A DNA stretch of 48,452 nt from Thaumarchaeota archaeon casp-thauma4 (GCA_001510295.1 LFEZ01000023.1:1-48452); one strand, 5' to 3'. Positions 1 to 8,402 are shown, numbered from the stretch's first letter. Made by a program: numbers and translations. The notes: generated from the sequence alone by a model not told the origin.

Positions 1-263
1 TTGATGAAGAAGAAATAATCAAAGTAGCAAAATTAATGAAAATTGATCTCGAGGATCATGGTGAGCATGTGAGCCGTATAAAAAAAATGCTTGAATATTT
101 TGATATTTTGGACCAAATTGATCTATCTTCTGAAGAAATTACGTCTCAACAAAAATCTCTAAATGAATTACGAAAAGATGAATTTATTCCAAATGATAAA
201 AAACTAATCGAATCATTAAAAAACTTTCGCGAACATTATGTTCGTGCACCAAAGATGAATTAG
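1..263 (+). CDS. gatC: Asp-tRNA(Asn)/Glu-tRNA(Gln) amidotransferase subunit C (5'-partial)
   Basis: GatC is the small subunit that wraps around GatA and helps hold the GatCAB complex, which converts Asp-tRNA(Asn) or Glu-tRNA(Gln) to the amide form. The frame is open to the first base of the window. Residues before the first ATG (position 36) read DEEEIIKVAKLMKID, which fits the usual GatC N-terminus (acidic helix followed by VAKLA-like), so the true start lies upstream and ATG 36 is internal. The C-terminus carries the expected LR.DE motif (LRKDEF) followed by a short tail. The stop codon directly abuts the gatA ATG, so the genes are co-transcribed. The family call is based on this motif and on position beside gatA. 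Confidence 0.87.
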   Translation, partial: DEEEIIKVAKLMKIDLEDHGEHVSRIKKMLEYFDILDQIDLSSEEITSQQKSLNELRKDEFIPNDKKLIESLKNFREHYVRAPKMN

Positions 264-1709
264 ATGAATCTGAATACTTCTATTTTAAAATACATCGAAG
301 ATGTTAAATCTGGAACTTTTACTGTTGAAGAATTTACTGCTGCAACTTTACAACGAATTAAAGATGTGGATGGAGATGTACATGCATATCTTTCATTAAA
401 TGATTCTGCAATAAACGATGCAAAAATAATTGATAAAAAAATATCTTCTGGTGAGAAAATCGGTCGGGGTTATGGATTTCCTATTTCAATCAAAGACAAC
501 ATTTGCATTACAGGTACTAAAACTACATGTGCTTCAAAAATATTGGAAAATTTTATTGCTCCATACACTTCAACTGTAGTAAATCGTTTACAAAATGAAG
601 ATGTAGTAATTACTGGGAAAACAAATTTGGATGAATTTGCTATGGGATTGACTACTGAATTTAGTGCATTTGGTCCTACAAAAAACCCGTGGAATCTCAA
701 GTATGTGCCAGGAGGATCTTCAGGTGGAAGCGCTGCATCTGTAGCTGCAAATGAATGTCTTGCATCACTAGGTTCTGATACAGGAGGATCTGTTAGAAAC
801 CCTGCTAGTTTTTGTTCAGTTGTAGGTCTAAAACCAACATACGGATTAATCAGCAGATATGGATTGATTTCTTATGCAAACAGCATAGAACAGATTGGTC
901 CAATGACTAAAACTGTAAAAGATTCTGCATTTTTGCTAAACATAATTGCAGGTCAAGACGCTAATGATGACACCACAATCAATAACAATAATGTCAATTA
1001 TCTAGAAAATATTGAAGACGGAATTGAAGATAAGAGAATTGGAATTATAAAAGAAATGACTATTGATGGTCTAAGCTCAGAAGTTGCTACTGCTACAAAA
1101 GATGCCATAAAAGATTTTGAGAGTTTAGGTGCTTCCTGTGATGAGGTAACACTTCCTACCATTCCTTACACTGTTGCCGCATATTATACAATAACTTCAA
1201 CTGAGGCGGGCAGTAATCTTGCACGTTATGATAACATACGTTATGGTTATGAATTGGAATCTGAGGGATATGAATACAATTCATACATTTCTAAATCACG
1301 AACAAAATTTGGACCAGAAGTAACACGTAGGATTATTCTGGGAGGTTTCGTACCGTCTGCAGGATATGCAGGTAAATATTTCTTAAAGGCACTAAAAGTA
1401 AAATCAAAATTAACATCTGAAGTCAATAAGGCATTTGAAAACTTTGATTATCTGATTGCACCTACTACTCCTGTACAACCATTTAGATTTGGAGAAAAAA
1501 TTGATGATCCTGTAACTTTAATGTTATTAGATTACAACACGGTCACTGCAAATCTTACCGGTAAACCTGCTATTTCAGTTCCATATCGCGTAGTTAATGG
1601 ACTTCCTATAGGAATGCAAATTATGGGAAATAGTTTGGAAGAAAAGTCACTATTGCAATCTGCATACGCTTTAGAATCAAAAACTAATTTACCGGCGGTT
1701 CCATTATGA
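264..1709 (+). CDS. gatA: Asp-tRNA(Asn)/Glu-tRNA(Gln) amidotransferase subunit A
   Basis: GatA is the amidase subunit that releases ammonia from glutamine or asparagine for the transamidation. The 481-residue length is normal. The amidase-signature catalytic triad is visible: Lys77 (SIKDN), cis-Ser152 in GGSSGGSAA, and nucleophile Ser176 in DTGGSVRNP. The start ATG follows the gatC stop without a gap, and the end overlaps gatB by 4 bases (ATGA), which indicates translational coupling. In archaea GatCAB normally serves Asp-tRNA(Asn), since GatDE handles Glu-tRNA(Gln). A tRNA-Asn gene lies later in this window. The substrate assignment is from family knowledge, not from the sequence. Confidence 0.97.
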   Translation: MNLNTSILKYIEDVKSGTFTVEEFTAATLQRIKDVDGDVHAYLSLNDSAINDAKIIDKKISSGEKIGRGYGFPISIKDNICITGTKTTCASKILENFIAPYTSTVVNRLQNEDVVITGKTNLDEFAMGLTTEFSAFGPTKNPWNLKYVPGGSSGGSAASVAANECLASLGSDTGGSVRNPASFCSVVGLKPTYGLISRYGLISYANSIEQIGPMTKTVKDSAFLLNIIAGQDANDDTTINNNNVNYLENIEDGIEDKRIGIIKEMTIDGLSSEVATATKDAIKDFESLGASCDEVTLPTIPYTVAAYYTITSTEAGSNLARYDNIRYGYELESEGYEYNSYISKSRTKFGPEVTRRIILGGFVPSAGYAGKYFLKALKVKSKLTSEVNKAFENFDYLIAPTTPVQPFRFGEKIDDPVTLMLLDYNTVTANLTGKPAISVPYRVVNGLPIGMQIMGNSLEEKSLLQSAYALESKTNLPAVPL

Positions 1710-3112
1710 CCAAAATAGGATTAGAAATTCACTGTCAATTAACAAAGTTGGAGAGTAAATTGTTTTGTTCATGTAAGGCAAATTACCGAGAGTTTGAACC
1801 AAATCATAACATTTGTCCTATCTGTATAGGATTACCAGGCTCATTACCGAGATTAAATCGAAAAGCAGTTGAATCTGCAACAAGTATTGCCATGGCATTA
1901 AGTTGCGAAACGCCTGAAAAAATTGCATTTTTTAGAAAAAATTATTTTTATCCAGATTCCCCAAAAAACTTTCAGATTACACAACTCAATGTTTATGGCA
2001 ATATGAGTGTGGGAGGAGAGGGATATGTTAATGTCGAAGATAAAAAAATTAAGATTAGGCGTATTCAATTAGAAGAAGATCCAGGGCGAATCATTTACGA
2101 AGGTGCCTCTGAAAGAACCAAAATAACGCTGGTAGATTATAATCGAGCTGGAACCCCTTTAGTTGAAATTGTGACGGACCCTGATTTTGAAAGTCCACGT
2201 CAAGTTAGAGTATTTTTGAATATTTTATCGGATTTGTTAGAAAATCTGGGGGTTGCAGAACCTGGTTTGGAAGGGGCAATGCGTGCAGATGGAAATGTTT
2301 CAATTGAAGGTGGAAATAAAGTTGAAATTAAAAATATAGGTTCATTTCATGATTTGGAAAAAGCGTTACACTTTGAAATTACAAGACAACAAAGTTTGTT
2401 TGAAAGAGATATTGAAATTGCTCAAGAAACCAGACATTGGGATGATAGACGAAAGATAACGGTTAGTTCTAGAAGTAAAGAAGAAGATCAAGATTATAGA
2501 TATTTCTTAGAAAATGATATTCCTTGGGTGAAAATTGATCAAAGTACCAGAGATGCACTAAAAGAAAACATGCCTGAGAGTATTAGTTCTAAAAAAGAAA
2601 GATATGTTGAAAAATTCGATATTGCACCACAGGTTGCAGGCATTATTGCATCAGACAGATACTATTCCAAATTATTTGAAAATGCGTACTCTGAACATAA
2701 TGCAAAAGATATTGCAAATCTTTTAACAACTGATGTGATAGGTTTCATTGATACCAAAGAAAAACAACAAAACTCAAAGATTACCTCAAAACATCTATCT
2801 GATTTGATTGATGCGATAAACTCTAAAACAATAACTAGAAATTCCGCAAAAATTGCACTTCAAGAGATTATGAAATCTGGTAACGACATGAAAGATATCT
2901 TACAAGAAATGGATTTAGGTCAAGTTTCAGATTCATCTGAAATAGATACTTTAATCTCTCAAATTTTTAAAGATGAAAAACAAGCTGTAATTGATGCCAA
3001 AGAGCGTCCTGAAACAATAAATTTCCTAGTTGGAAAAGTAATGCAGAAAACAAAAGGCAAGGCAGATCCTGTGAAAACACTTGAGTTGATTAAATCGAAA
3101 TTAAATCAATGA
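1706..3112 (+). CDS. gatB: Asp-tRNA(Asn)/Glu-tRNA(Gln) amidotransferase subunit B
   Basis: GatB is the kinase and tRNA-binding subunit that phosphorylates the misacylated aminoacyl-tRNA and accepts ammonia channelled from GatA. The 468-residue protein opens with the family signature GLEIHCQL. It has a putative zinc site CxC...CxxC (Cys21, Cys23, Cys37, Cys40) and FRKNYFYPDSPKNFQITQ-type catalytic-cradle residues near 80-100. Its C-terminal third is helical and matches the YqeY-like tRNA-binding tail (ITRNSAK, ...NFLVGKVMQKTKGKADP). It overlaps gatA by 4 bases and overlaps the next gene by 4 bases. Confidence 0.97.
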   Translation: MTKIGLEIHCQLTKLESKLFCSCKANYREFEPNHNICPICIGLPGSLPRLNRKAVESATSIAMALSCETPEKIAFFRKNYFYPDSPKNFQITQLNVYGNMSVGGEGYVNVEDKKIKIRRIQLEEDPGRIIYEGASERTKITLVDYNRAGTPLVEIVTDPDFESPRQVRVFLNILSDLLENLGVAEPGLEGAMRADGNVSIEGGNKVEIKNIGSFHDLEKALHFEITRQQSLFERDIEIAQETRHWDDRRKITVSSRSKEEDQDYRYFLENDIPWVKIDQSTRDALKENMPESISSKKERYVEKFDIAPQVAGIIASDRYYSKLFENAYSEHNAKDIANLLTTDVIGFIDTKEKQQNSKITSKHLSDLIDAINSKTITRNSAKIALQEIMKSGNDMKDILQEMDLGQVSDSSEIDTLISQIFKDEKQAVIDAKERPETINFLVGKVMQKTKGKADPVKTLELIKSKLNQ

Positions 3113-3996
3113 ATCGAATATTATTCATAATTCCAGTTGCAATCTTAATAATTATAATTGTGGCATATTTTGCCGTACCGTCAGATGAAAATACAGAAAT
3201 ATTAAAAAATCCTCAAATATCAAAATCTGAAAACTCTCAAACATTAATTCAAATAAATGTTCAATCATTATTCAAAGTAATGGCTTATGAAGATGATTTT
3301 GAAATTATTGACGGCCAAAAAATTTGGCGTAATGTTTTCTATGAGCTGGATGAATCAAATAACATGATTTATGATACTTTAAAAAATAATAAAAAATCAG
3401 CTGTTGTTTTTCCAATATTTACTACAGCAGCATATTCTGAACCTGGCTTTTACACATTTTATCGTGGTGAGTGTAATGGAGAATTTGAAGGGGTGTTATT
3501 CCAAGATGATGATTGTTTGACAGTTAATCTGGAAGATGAATATAGTCCTCTCTTTACATCGAGTGTCGATGGTATTCAAGTCCTAAATCTTTTAGGCTAT
3601 GAAATTATAAACGACATTACAATTCATCAAAATCCTGCCATTCTTTCAGAATATGAAAAAATTATTTTACTACACAACGAGTATGTCACTTCTGTGGAAT
3701 TTGATGCAATCACATCTCATCCAAATGTGATCTATCTATATCCAAATTCATTGTATGCAGAAGTTAATTTTGATGAAGAGTTGTGGGAGATATCTTTGGT
3801 AAGGGGGCACAATTATCCTGAAACTACAATAAAAAATGGGTTTGATTGGAAATTTGATAACAGTCATGAAGAATATGATGTAACCTGTGACGATATGAAA
3901 TTTTCAAAGATAGATAATGGCTGGATGTTAAATTGTTATCCTGAGAATATACTTCATAAGAATAAAGAATTGTTAAAACAGATCAAAGAATTTTAA
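3109..3996 (+). CDS. Membrane-anchored extracytoplasmic protein of unknown function
   Basis: No family is recognised with certainty. The 295-residue protein has one hydrophobic segment at residues 4-23 (LFIIPVAILIIIIVAYFAV) followed by an acidic, polar ectodomain, so it is probably anchored in the membrane with the bulk outside. Four cysteines (in GEC, DDC, TCDD and NCYP contexts) could form two disulphides. The middle part (LNLLGYEIINDITI...YEKIILLHNEYVT...FDAITSHPNVIYLYPNSLY) reads like an alternating alpha/beta, glutamine-amidotransferase-like fold with a possible catalytic position replaced; this is inference. It overlaps gatB by 4 bases (ATGA) and overlaps hisI by 4 bases at its 3' end in convergent orientation. 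Coupling of a surface protein to gatB is probably positional, not functional. Confidence 0.75.
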   Translation: MNRILFIIPVAILIIIIVAYFAVPSDENTEILKNPQISKSENSQTLIQINVQSLFKVMAYEDDFEIIDGQKIWRNVFYELDESNNMIYDTLKNNKKSAVVFPIFTTAAYSEPGFYTFYRGECNGEFEGVLFQDDDCLTVNLEDEYSPLFTSSVDGIQVLNLLGYEIINDITIHQNPAILSEYEKIILLHNEYVTSVEFDAITSHPNVIYLYPNSLYAEVNFDEELWEISLVRGHNYPETTIKNGFDWKFDNSHEEYDVTCDDMKFSKIDNGWMLNCYPENILHKNKELLKQIKEF

Positions 3997-4325
3997 AATT
4001 TCATATCGTTATGAAAGCAGGTTTGTTCTCCTGTATGACATGCTGGACCTGATGGTTCTACCAGATAAATTATTGCATCTGAATCACAATCCACGAGTAT
4101 CTTTTTTACTTTCTGCGTATTTCCTGACTCTTCTCCTTTCATCCATAGTTTATTTCTGGAGCGACTCCAAAACCATGAATTCCCAGTTTTTTTAGTTAAT
4201 TCTAATGATTCTTTGTTTGAATATGCCAGAGTAAGTACCTCTTTTGAGTTTGTATCTTGAACAATTACTGGAATTATTCCATTTCCTTTCTCAAAATCAA
4301 TATCTTCGATTTCTTTTAATGTCAT
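3993..4325 (-). CDS. hisI: Phosphoribosyl-AMP cyclohydrolase
   Basis: HisI opens the purine ring of phosphoribosyl-AMP in histidine biosynthesis. The 110-residue length is that of the stand-alone archaeal enzyme without a fused HisE domain. Diagnostic motifs are present: VLTLAY, a TGNSWFWSRSRNKLW block, KGEESGN, the metal-binding DCDSDA and the zinc ligands in GPACHTGEQTCF. The ATG overlaps the stop of the upstream ornithine cyclodeaminase by 4 bases (ATGA), so the two are translated from one message. No other histidine genes are nearby. Confidence 0.95.
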   Translation of the reverse strand: MTLKEIEDIDFEKGNGIIPVIVQDTNSKEVLTLAYSNKESLELTKKTGNSWFWSRSRNKLWMKGEESGNTQKVKKILVDCDSDAIIYLVEPSGPACHTGEQTCFHNDMKF

Positions 4326-5545
4326 TTTTTACCGCCAATCTGGTTTGCAACCATTGGTAAAAATGCACCTACATCCGATACAATTCCTAATGCCTGCCAA
4401 GTACCCCTATCCATTAATTTTGTTACAGTTGGCTGATTGATATCAATTACAATGACCTTTACGTTTGCTGGAAGCATGTTGCCTGTAGCTATCGAATGTA
4501 ACATTGTAGATACCATAATTACCATGCTTGCATCCTTCAAAACTTTCTTGTATTCCTTTTGAGCTATTGAAATGTCTGTGATTACATCTGGTAATGGACC
4601 GTCATCTCTTAATGAACCTGCTAAGACAAATGGAATATTTTTCTTAATACATTCATACATTATTCCACTTGTTAATTTTTTCTGTTGTACCATTTTCTTT
4701 AAAGACCCTGCTTTGAATACAGAGTTTATAGCATCCATGTGATTCCTATGACCTCTTACAGCTAATGTTCCATCTTTAACATTCATTCCTAACGAAGTAC
4801 CAAGTGTTGCATATTCAACATCATGTACTGCCAGTGCATTTCCTGCCAATATTGCGGTTATGTGTCCTGATTTAACTAATTCTGCAACTGCATCAGCTGC
4901 ACCAGTATGTACGATTGCTGGACCTCCAACTAGAACAATTTTTCCACCTTGTTTTTTTGTTCGAATAATATCTTCTGCAACCTTACGTGCAATATGTTGG
5001 GTTGGTCTTTCACTTGAACTACCGCTTCCCATGAATTGAAAAACATTCATCCCTTCTCTTGGACGTTCAGGAGTTGAAACTTTAATTCCATCTTCACCAA
5101 CTACTACTCTGTCCCCCTTTCTAACTTCTCTAATTGGCACACAAGATGCCTTGTTTCCTTTCACAATGATGCATTTATCCATCATCATGTCATCCACATT
5201 AATCCATTTGTTATTATGATAAATTGATGTATGATTATTTGTAGTACTGTAGAAATTATCTGGAAAGAGCATATTCCTTATAGCTACTTTTGTTTTACAT
5301 TTTTTTTGAGTTTCTGTAGTTGCACCCTCTCTATGTAATGCAGTCATCATTTCATTCAGATGTGCCGTGTTTTTTCCAATAATTCGTAATTTTGCATAAC
5401 TTTGATCTGTTTTCAGTTTTCCAACTGAGATTTTCATAACTTCAAATTTACCTTCAAGATCCATAACTCTGTCAAAGATTTTTGTTAAAACTAGTGAATC
5501 GATAAGATGTCCCTTGACCTCGATGATTTCCGAATATTTGTTCAT
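4322..5545 (-). CDS. Archaeal-type ornithine cyclodeaminase (LOR/SDH domain, TIGR00300 family)
   Basis: This family, long annotated as a LOR/SDH bifunctional enzyme conserved-domain protein, has archaeal members shown to convert ornithine to proline and ammonia. They are thought to use the nickel-pincer nucleotide cofactor. The 407-residue protein has the N-terminal domain starting EIIEVKGHLIDS, the central PIREVRKGDRVVVGEDGIKV block, and a C-terminal Rossmann-like part with KIVLVGGPAIVHTGA and LAGNALAVHD. The match is to the whole-family pattern; the exact substrate here is inferred. It is the first gene of a two-gene unit with hisI. The operon suggests amino-acid metabolism, with proline supplied from ornithine. 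Confidence 0.85.
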   Translation of the reverse strand: MNKYSEIIEVKGHLIDSLVLTKIFDRVMDLEGKFEVMKISVGKLKTDQSYAKLRIIGKNTAHLNEMMTALHREGATTETQKKCKTKVAIRNMLFPDNFYSTTNNHTSIYHNNKWINVDDMMMDKCIIVKGNKASCVPIREVRKGDRVVVGEDGIKVSTPERPREGMNVFQFMGSGSSSERPTQHIARKVAEDIIRTKKQGGKIVLVGGPAIVHTGAADAVAELVKSGHITAILAGNALAVHDVEYATLGTSLGMNVKDGTLAVRGHRNHMDAINSVFKAGSLKKMVQQKKLTSGIMYECIKKNIPFVLAGSLRDDGPLPDVITDISIAQKEYKKVLKDASMVIMVSTMLHSIATGNMLPANVKVIVIDINQPTVTKLMDRGTWQALGIVSDVGAFLPMVANQIGGKK

Positions 5546-5577
5546 CTTAGTATGATAATAGATGGTATTAATAAAAT

Positions 5578-5925
5578 CTACACAGGTAAAGCGACTTTGC
5601 CTTTGTACTCTACAATGTTATCTTTTTTCAATAATTCTACAATGTTGTCTTTTTGTTCTTGATTAAGACTTTGAACTAGGGATTTTGATGTACCTTTTGA
5701 ATCACATATTGCAATAATATACCCACTAGAATCCGTTAACACAAATCCTGATGATTCATCAACTACTGCATACAGATTTTCTTCACCCACCGGTTCCCAA
5801 ACATTGGTTTTGTTATCTCTTAATGCCAAAGCTGGCATTGCTCTATCATTTGAAATTGAGTTTAGATATGCACGTGAGGCCTCCACTCTTTTTTGACCCA
5901 TCTTTAATGCTTGGAAATATTGCAT
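5578..5925 (-). CDS. Conserved hypothetical protein (115 aa)
   Basis: The function is not recognised. The protein is 115 residues, soluble, with no membrane segment. The first 30 residues are helical and basic, the middle is beta-rich (ENLYAVVDESSGFVLTDSSGYIIAICDSKG), and the C-terminal third is an amphipathic helix with a repeated KDNIVE motif (QKDNIVELLKKDNIVEY). The Y.VVDE.SGFVL.DSSGYIIAI pattern resembles a PAS-like or roadblock-like sheet but is not diagnostic. It lies 32 bases upstream of the ornithine cyclodeaminase on the same strand and could share its transcript. It diverges from the next gene across 41 bases that carry TATA-like sequences in both directions. Confidence 0.7.
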   Translation of the reverse strand: MQYFQALKMGQKRVEASRAYLNSISNDRAMPALALRDNKTNVWEPVGEENLYAVVDESSGFVLTDSSGYIIAICDSKGTSKSLVQSLNQEQKDNIVELLKKDNIVEYKGKVALPV

Positions 5926-5966
5926 ATGATAGAAATATTATAAAAGCGATATAAATTAACAACTCT

Positions 5967-6281
5967 ATGCCTCTACTAAATACAACAATAATACGCTTAA
6001 ATGAAATTACAACCCTAATTGAAGATAAATCACAGTTATCATCAGAAAATGAATCGCTCATAAAACAAATTTTCAAAGAAATTAATAAAAAAGGTGAAAG
6101 ATATGATGTTGATGAAATTGAATCGTGGTTTGAAAATGAAGGTAGTTGGAATGTGAAAGAAGTCAGGACAAGAATTGTGAATATTTCACATTATGCACAA
6201 TCAAAATTTGAAGAAAGAAACAAGTTTAGAATTGTAGATGATACATGCGATGATGGGGATTCATGTAATTGTGGAAGCTAA
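5967..6281 (+). CDS. Hypothetical protein with Cys-rich acidic tail (104 aa)
   Basis: The function is unknown. The 104-residue protein is mostly helical, with acidic and basic residues alternating (IKQIFKEINKKGERYDVDEIESWFENEGSWNVKEVRTRIVNI). It ends in a short tail with three cysteines spaced CDDGDSCNCGS (Cys95, Cys100, Cys102 approximately), which could bind a metal or form disulphides. The central DVDEIESWFENEG stretch looks like a small helical domain of the HTH or EF-hand-like kind, without a diagnostic motif. A good TATA box (TATAAAAG, 5938-5945) lies 22-29 bases before the ATG, consistent with leaderless transcription. The 3' end overlaps the converging gene by 4 bases. Confidence 0.65.
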   Translation: MPLLNTTIIRLNEITTLIEDKSQLSSENESLIKQIFKEINKKGERYDVDEIESWFENEGSWNVKEVRTRIVNISHYAQSKFEERNKFRIVDDTCDDGDSCNCGS

Positions 6282-6511
6282 TTGGATTCTATCTGCTTTA
6301 ACAATCTTGAAACAATTTCTGCATTATTTTCTCTCTCTTTGGTAATTTCGTTTAATCTTGAATTTTCATCTTCAATTCTAACTTTTTTACTAATAATTTG
6401 AAAATACTCTGCATCCAAATCATTATTTGATTGGAGGCGTTTTATTATTTCAAATAAAATTCCAATTAATTCATTTTGTGCTTTTACCAATTCATCATTG
6501 TTTTCAGACAT
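6278..6511 (-). CDS. Small coiled-coil hypothetical protein (77 aa)
   Basis: The function is unknown. The 77-residue protein is entirely helical and highly charged, with heptad-like spacing of Leu/Ile (LVKAQNELIGILFEIIKRLQS, and IVSRLLKQIE at the end), so it probably forms a coiled coil or oligomer. It has no cysteine and no membrane segment. It converges with the previous gene with a 4-base overlap and lies 28 bases downstream of the HD-domain gene on the same strand, so both may be in one transcript. Confidence 0.6.
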   Translation of the reverse strand: MSENNDELVKAQNELIGILFEIIKRLQSNNDLDAEYFQIISKKVRIEDENSRLNEITKERENNAEIVSRLLKQIESN

Positions 6512-6539
6512 TATTGCTACACTAAAAGTAAGTTTGTAT

Positions 6540-7064
6540 TTATTTTAAGATGTCCATAAGGATCTTCTTTACATCGGTATCCATTATTTGTTCAACAGCT
6601 GAAATAATGAAGGGTTTAACTTTTTCAGGATCAGTATCTTTTTCATATATTTTTGCCTGTAATGCCATCTCCAATTTGTCTAATTCATGGACCAATTTTG
6701 ATTCTGGCGTATTTTTGTCCAAAAATTCTTTCCAGATATTCATATACTCTTCTTGAATTTTTTGTGGGAGTGATTCTAAAATTTCACTCATTGCAAAAGT
6801 TTCCAATTCTGATTTTTTGTCATATTCAATTTGTTCAGGCATAAAATCTCCTATTTTTGATTCAGCCCAATCATGTAAAATTGACATCTTTAGTACTTTT
6901 TCGGAATTAAGCGACTTCATATCTGACAATACCATTGACATCACCGACAACATGTAGGAGTGTTCTGCAACTGATTCTGAATCGATTAATCCTACTTTTA
7001 TCTTCCAACCTGAACGAGGTAATTTTTTTAATTCTGCAATCTGAAAAAAGAATTTTGAAATCAT
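6540..7064 (-). CDS. HD-domain phosphohydrolase (5'-deoxynucleotidase YfbR/HDDC2-like)
   Basis: Proteins of this family remove phosphate from deoxynucleoside monophosphates. The metal-binding HD residues are present: His35 in SVAEHSY, His64-Asp65 in LHDWAES, Glu68, and a distal acidic residue in HELDKLEMALQAK. The 174-residue length and the order ESVAEHS...LHDxxE...GD fit the HDDC2/YfbR group. The protein is soluble and is probably involved in nucleotide-pool control. The substrate is inferred from the family. It lies upstream of the small coiled-coil gene on the same strand. Confidence 0.85.
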   Translation of the reverse strand: MISKFFFQIAELKKLPRSGWKIKVGLIDSESVAEHSYMLSVMSMVLSDMKSLNSEKVLKMSILHDWAESKIGDFMPEQIEYDKKSELETFAMSEILESLPQKIQEEYMNIWKEFLDKNTPESKLVHELDKLEMALQAKIYEKDTDPEKVKPFIISAVEQIMDTDVKKILMDILK

Positions 7065-7100
7065 GGTTTTTATTTAATTTGTTTTTAATAAGGTTCTTTG

Positions 7101-7703
7101 TTATGACGTGATATCTAAAAATCTCTTATCTGCTAAAACATTTTTGAATTCTTGATTATTTTTGGATTTATTTTTTAAATTAGGCATGACATTAACTGCT
7201 TTTTCAAGAAATGTTAGAAATTGTTCAATATTGTTTAATTTTAAAAAATTTGATGCCATATCATACAAAACATCGCCATTTTCGGGATAAATATCCAATA
7301 ATCTTGCACAGATAGAATTTGATTCGGTAAACTTATCTAATTTTTTTAGTATACGTAATTTATGATATAATATAATTGCGTCATCAGGGTTGTTTTTTAA
7401 CAAATAATCACAAATTTCTATTGCATTGTCAAATTCACCTGTTTTTCTAAATATTGATATTTTATTTATCAACACAGATTTCTCGTTTGGGTTAATTTGT
7501 AAAAATTTATTATAACAAGATAATGCATCAGAATATTTTTTTAGTTTACTCAAAGAATATCCTTTATTGTTTAAAGCGATTAAATTGTTTGGATCGTTTT
7601 CTAAAACTAGTTCATATTTTTCAATAGCTTCTTGAAATCTTTTTTTGAGGAATAAATCATTCCCTTCTTCAATTTTGTTCAAGACGAATATGGTTGGCAC
7701 CAT
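7101..7703 (-). CDS. Tetratricopeptide repeat protein
   Basis: The 200-residue protein is built from about five TPR units of 34 residues. The clearest run from NKIEEGNDLFLKKRFQEAIEKYE through NNLIALNNKGYSLSKLKKYSDALSCYNKFLQINPNEK and FDNAIEICDYLLKNNPDDAIILYHK. Conserved TPR positions (small residue at 8, A at 20, P at 32) recur. It has no signal peptide or other domain, so it is a cytoplasmic scaffold for protein-protein contacts; the partner is unknown. It diverges from the adenosyltransferase gene, with 46 bases between starts. Confidence 0.88.
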   Translation of the reverse strand: MVPTIFVLNKIEEGNDLFLKKRFQEAIEKYELVLENDPNNLIALNNKGYSLSKLKKYSDALSCYNKFLQINPNEKSVLINKISIFRKTGEFDNAIEICDYLLKNNPDDAIILYHKLRILKKLDKFTESNSICARLLDIYPENGDVLYDMASNFLKLNNIEQFLTFLEKAVNVMPNLKNKSKNNQEFKNVLADKRFLDITS

Positions 7704-7709
7704 ACAAAT

Positions 7710-7720
7710 TTTAACATACC
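7710..7720 (+). promoter_or_regulatory. Promoter element TTTAACATACC, first copy
   Basis: The 11-base string TTTAACATACC begins exactly 40 bases before the ATG of the adenosyltransferase gene and is followed by CTTAATAC, a TATA-like stretch 21-28 bases upstream of the ATG. The same 11 bases occur at the same distance before the nucleotidyltransferase gene at 17761. It is probably an extended BRE/TATA core promoter for a leaderless transcript. Confidence 0.45.
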
Positions 7721-7749
7721 CTTAATACGTATGCGTCAACCAAAATTTT

Positions 7750-8286
7750 ATGAAGATTTATACAAAAACAGGAGATGAAGGTAAAACTTCATTGTTTGAT
7801 AACTCGCGAGTTTGGAAATCCGATGAGCGTATATTGTCATATGGCGCAATTGATGAACTGAATTCCTCCATAGGTGTTGCATTATCGCTAGAATTAGATT
7901 CTGAAATTAAAGATATTTTAATCAAAATTCAAAATGATCTGTTTATTGTTGGCTCTGATCTTGCAAATCCAAATATGTCTGATAAGAAAATTAGGACAAC
8001 TTCTGAAATGATTACATTCATAGAACAAAAAATTGATTTACTAGAAACTCAATTGAAACCACTAACTAGTTTCATTCTTCCAGGAGGTACATTGTTAGCA
8101 TCAATCATCCATTTATCTAGAACAATATCTAGACGAGCAGAAACTCATGTTGTTGCACTATCAAAAAATGAAGAGATAAACAAAGACGCTGTAATCTATT
8201 TGAATAGAATTTCAGATCTATTGTTTGTTTTAGCACGTTCAATTAACAATCGAAAGAAAATATCGGACATAATTTGGAAACCCTGA
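7750..8286 (+). CDS. pduO: Cob(I)alamin adenosyltransferase, PduO type
   Basis: This enzyme attaches the 5'-deoxyadenosyl group of ATP to the cobalt of corrinoids, the last activation step for adenosylcobalamin. The 178-residue protein has the N-terminal ATP-binding signature TKTGDEGKTSLF, then GAIDELNSSIG, and the C-terminal RRAETHVVAL motif with its conserved Arg and Glu, followed by YLNRISDLLFVLAR. This is the PduO/MMAB fold, not the CobA P-loop type. Thaumarchaea make cobalamin, and this gene is consistent with that. The tRNA-Phe gene follows after about 40 bases. Confidence 0.95.
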   Translation: MKIYTKTGDEGKTSLFDNSRVWKSDERILSYGAIDELNSSIGVALSLELDSEIKDILIKIQNDLFIVGSDLANPNMSDKKIRTTSEMITFIEQKIDLLETQLKPLTSFILPGGTLLASIIHLSRTISRRAETHVVALSKNEEINKDAVIYLNRISDLLFVLARSINNRKKISDIIWKP

Positions 8287-8326
8287 AAGGAACGCTTTAA
8301 TTTCAATCAATTTGTAATTTTTTCAT

Positions 8327-8400
8327 GCCGAGGTAGCTCAGCCTGGGAGAGCACCACGCTGAAGACGTGGCTGTCGGGAGTTCAAATCACCCCCTCGGCA
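8327..8400 (+). tRNA. tRNA-Phe (GAA)
   Basis: A 74-nt cloverleaf can be drawn: a 7-bp acceptor stem GCCGAGG/CCTCGGC with discriminator A, a 4-bp D stem GCTC/GAGC, a 5-bp anticodon stem CCACG/CGTGG with loop CTGAAGA (anticodon GAA), and T loop TTCAAAT. The T stem GGGAG/CACCC has an A-A mismatch at pair 52:62. CCA is not encoded and no intron is seen. All other helices are perfect, so it is likely functional despite the mismatch. Confidence 0.95.
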
Positions 8401-8402
8401 TT

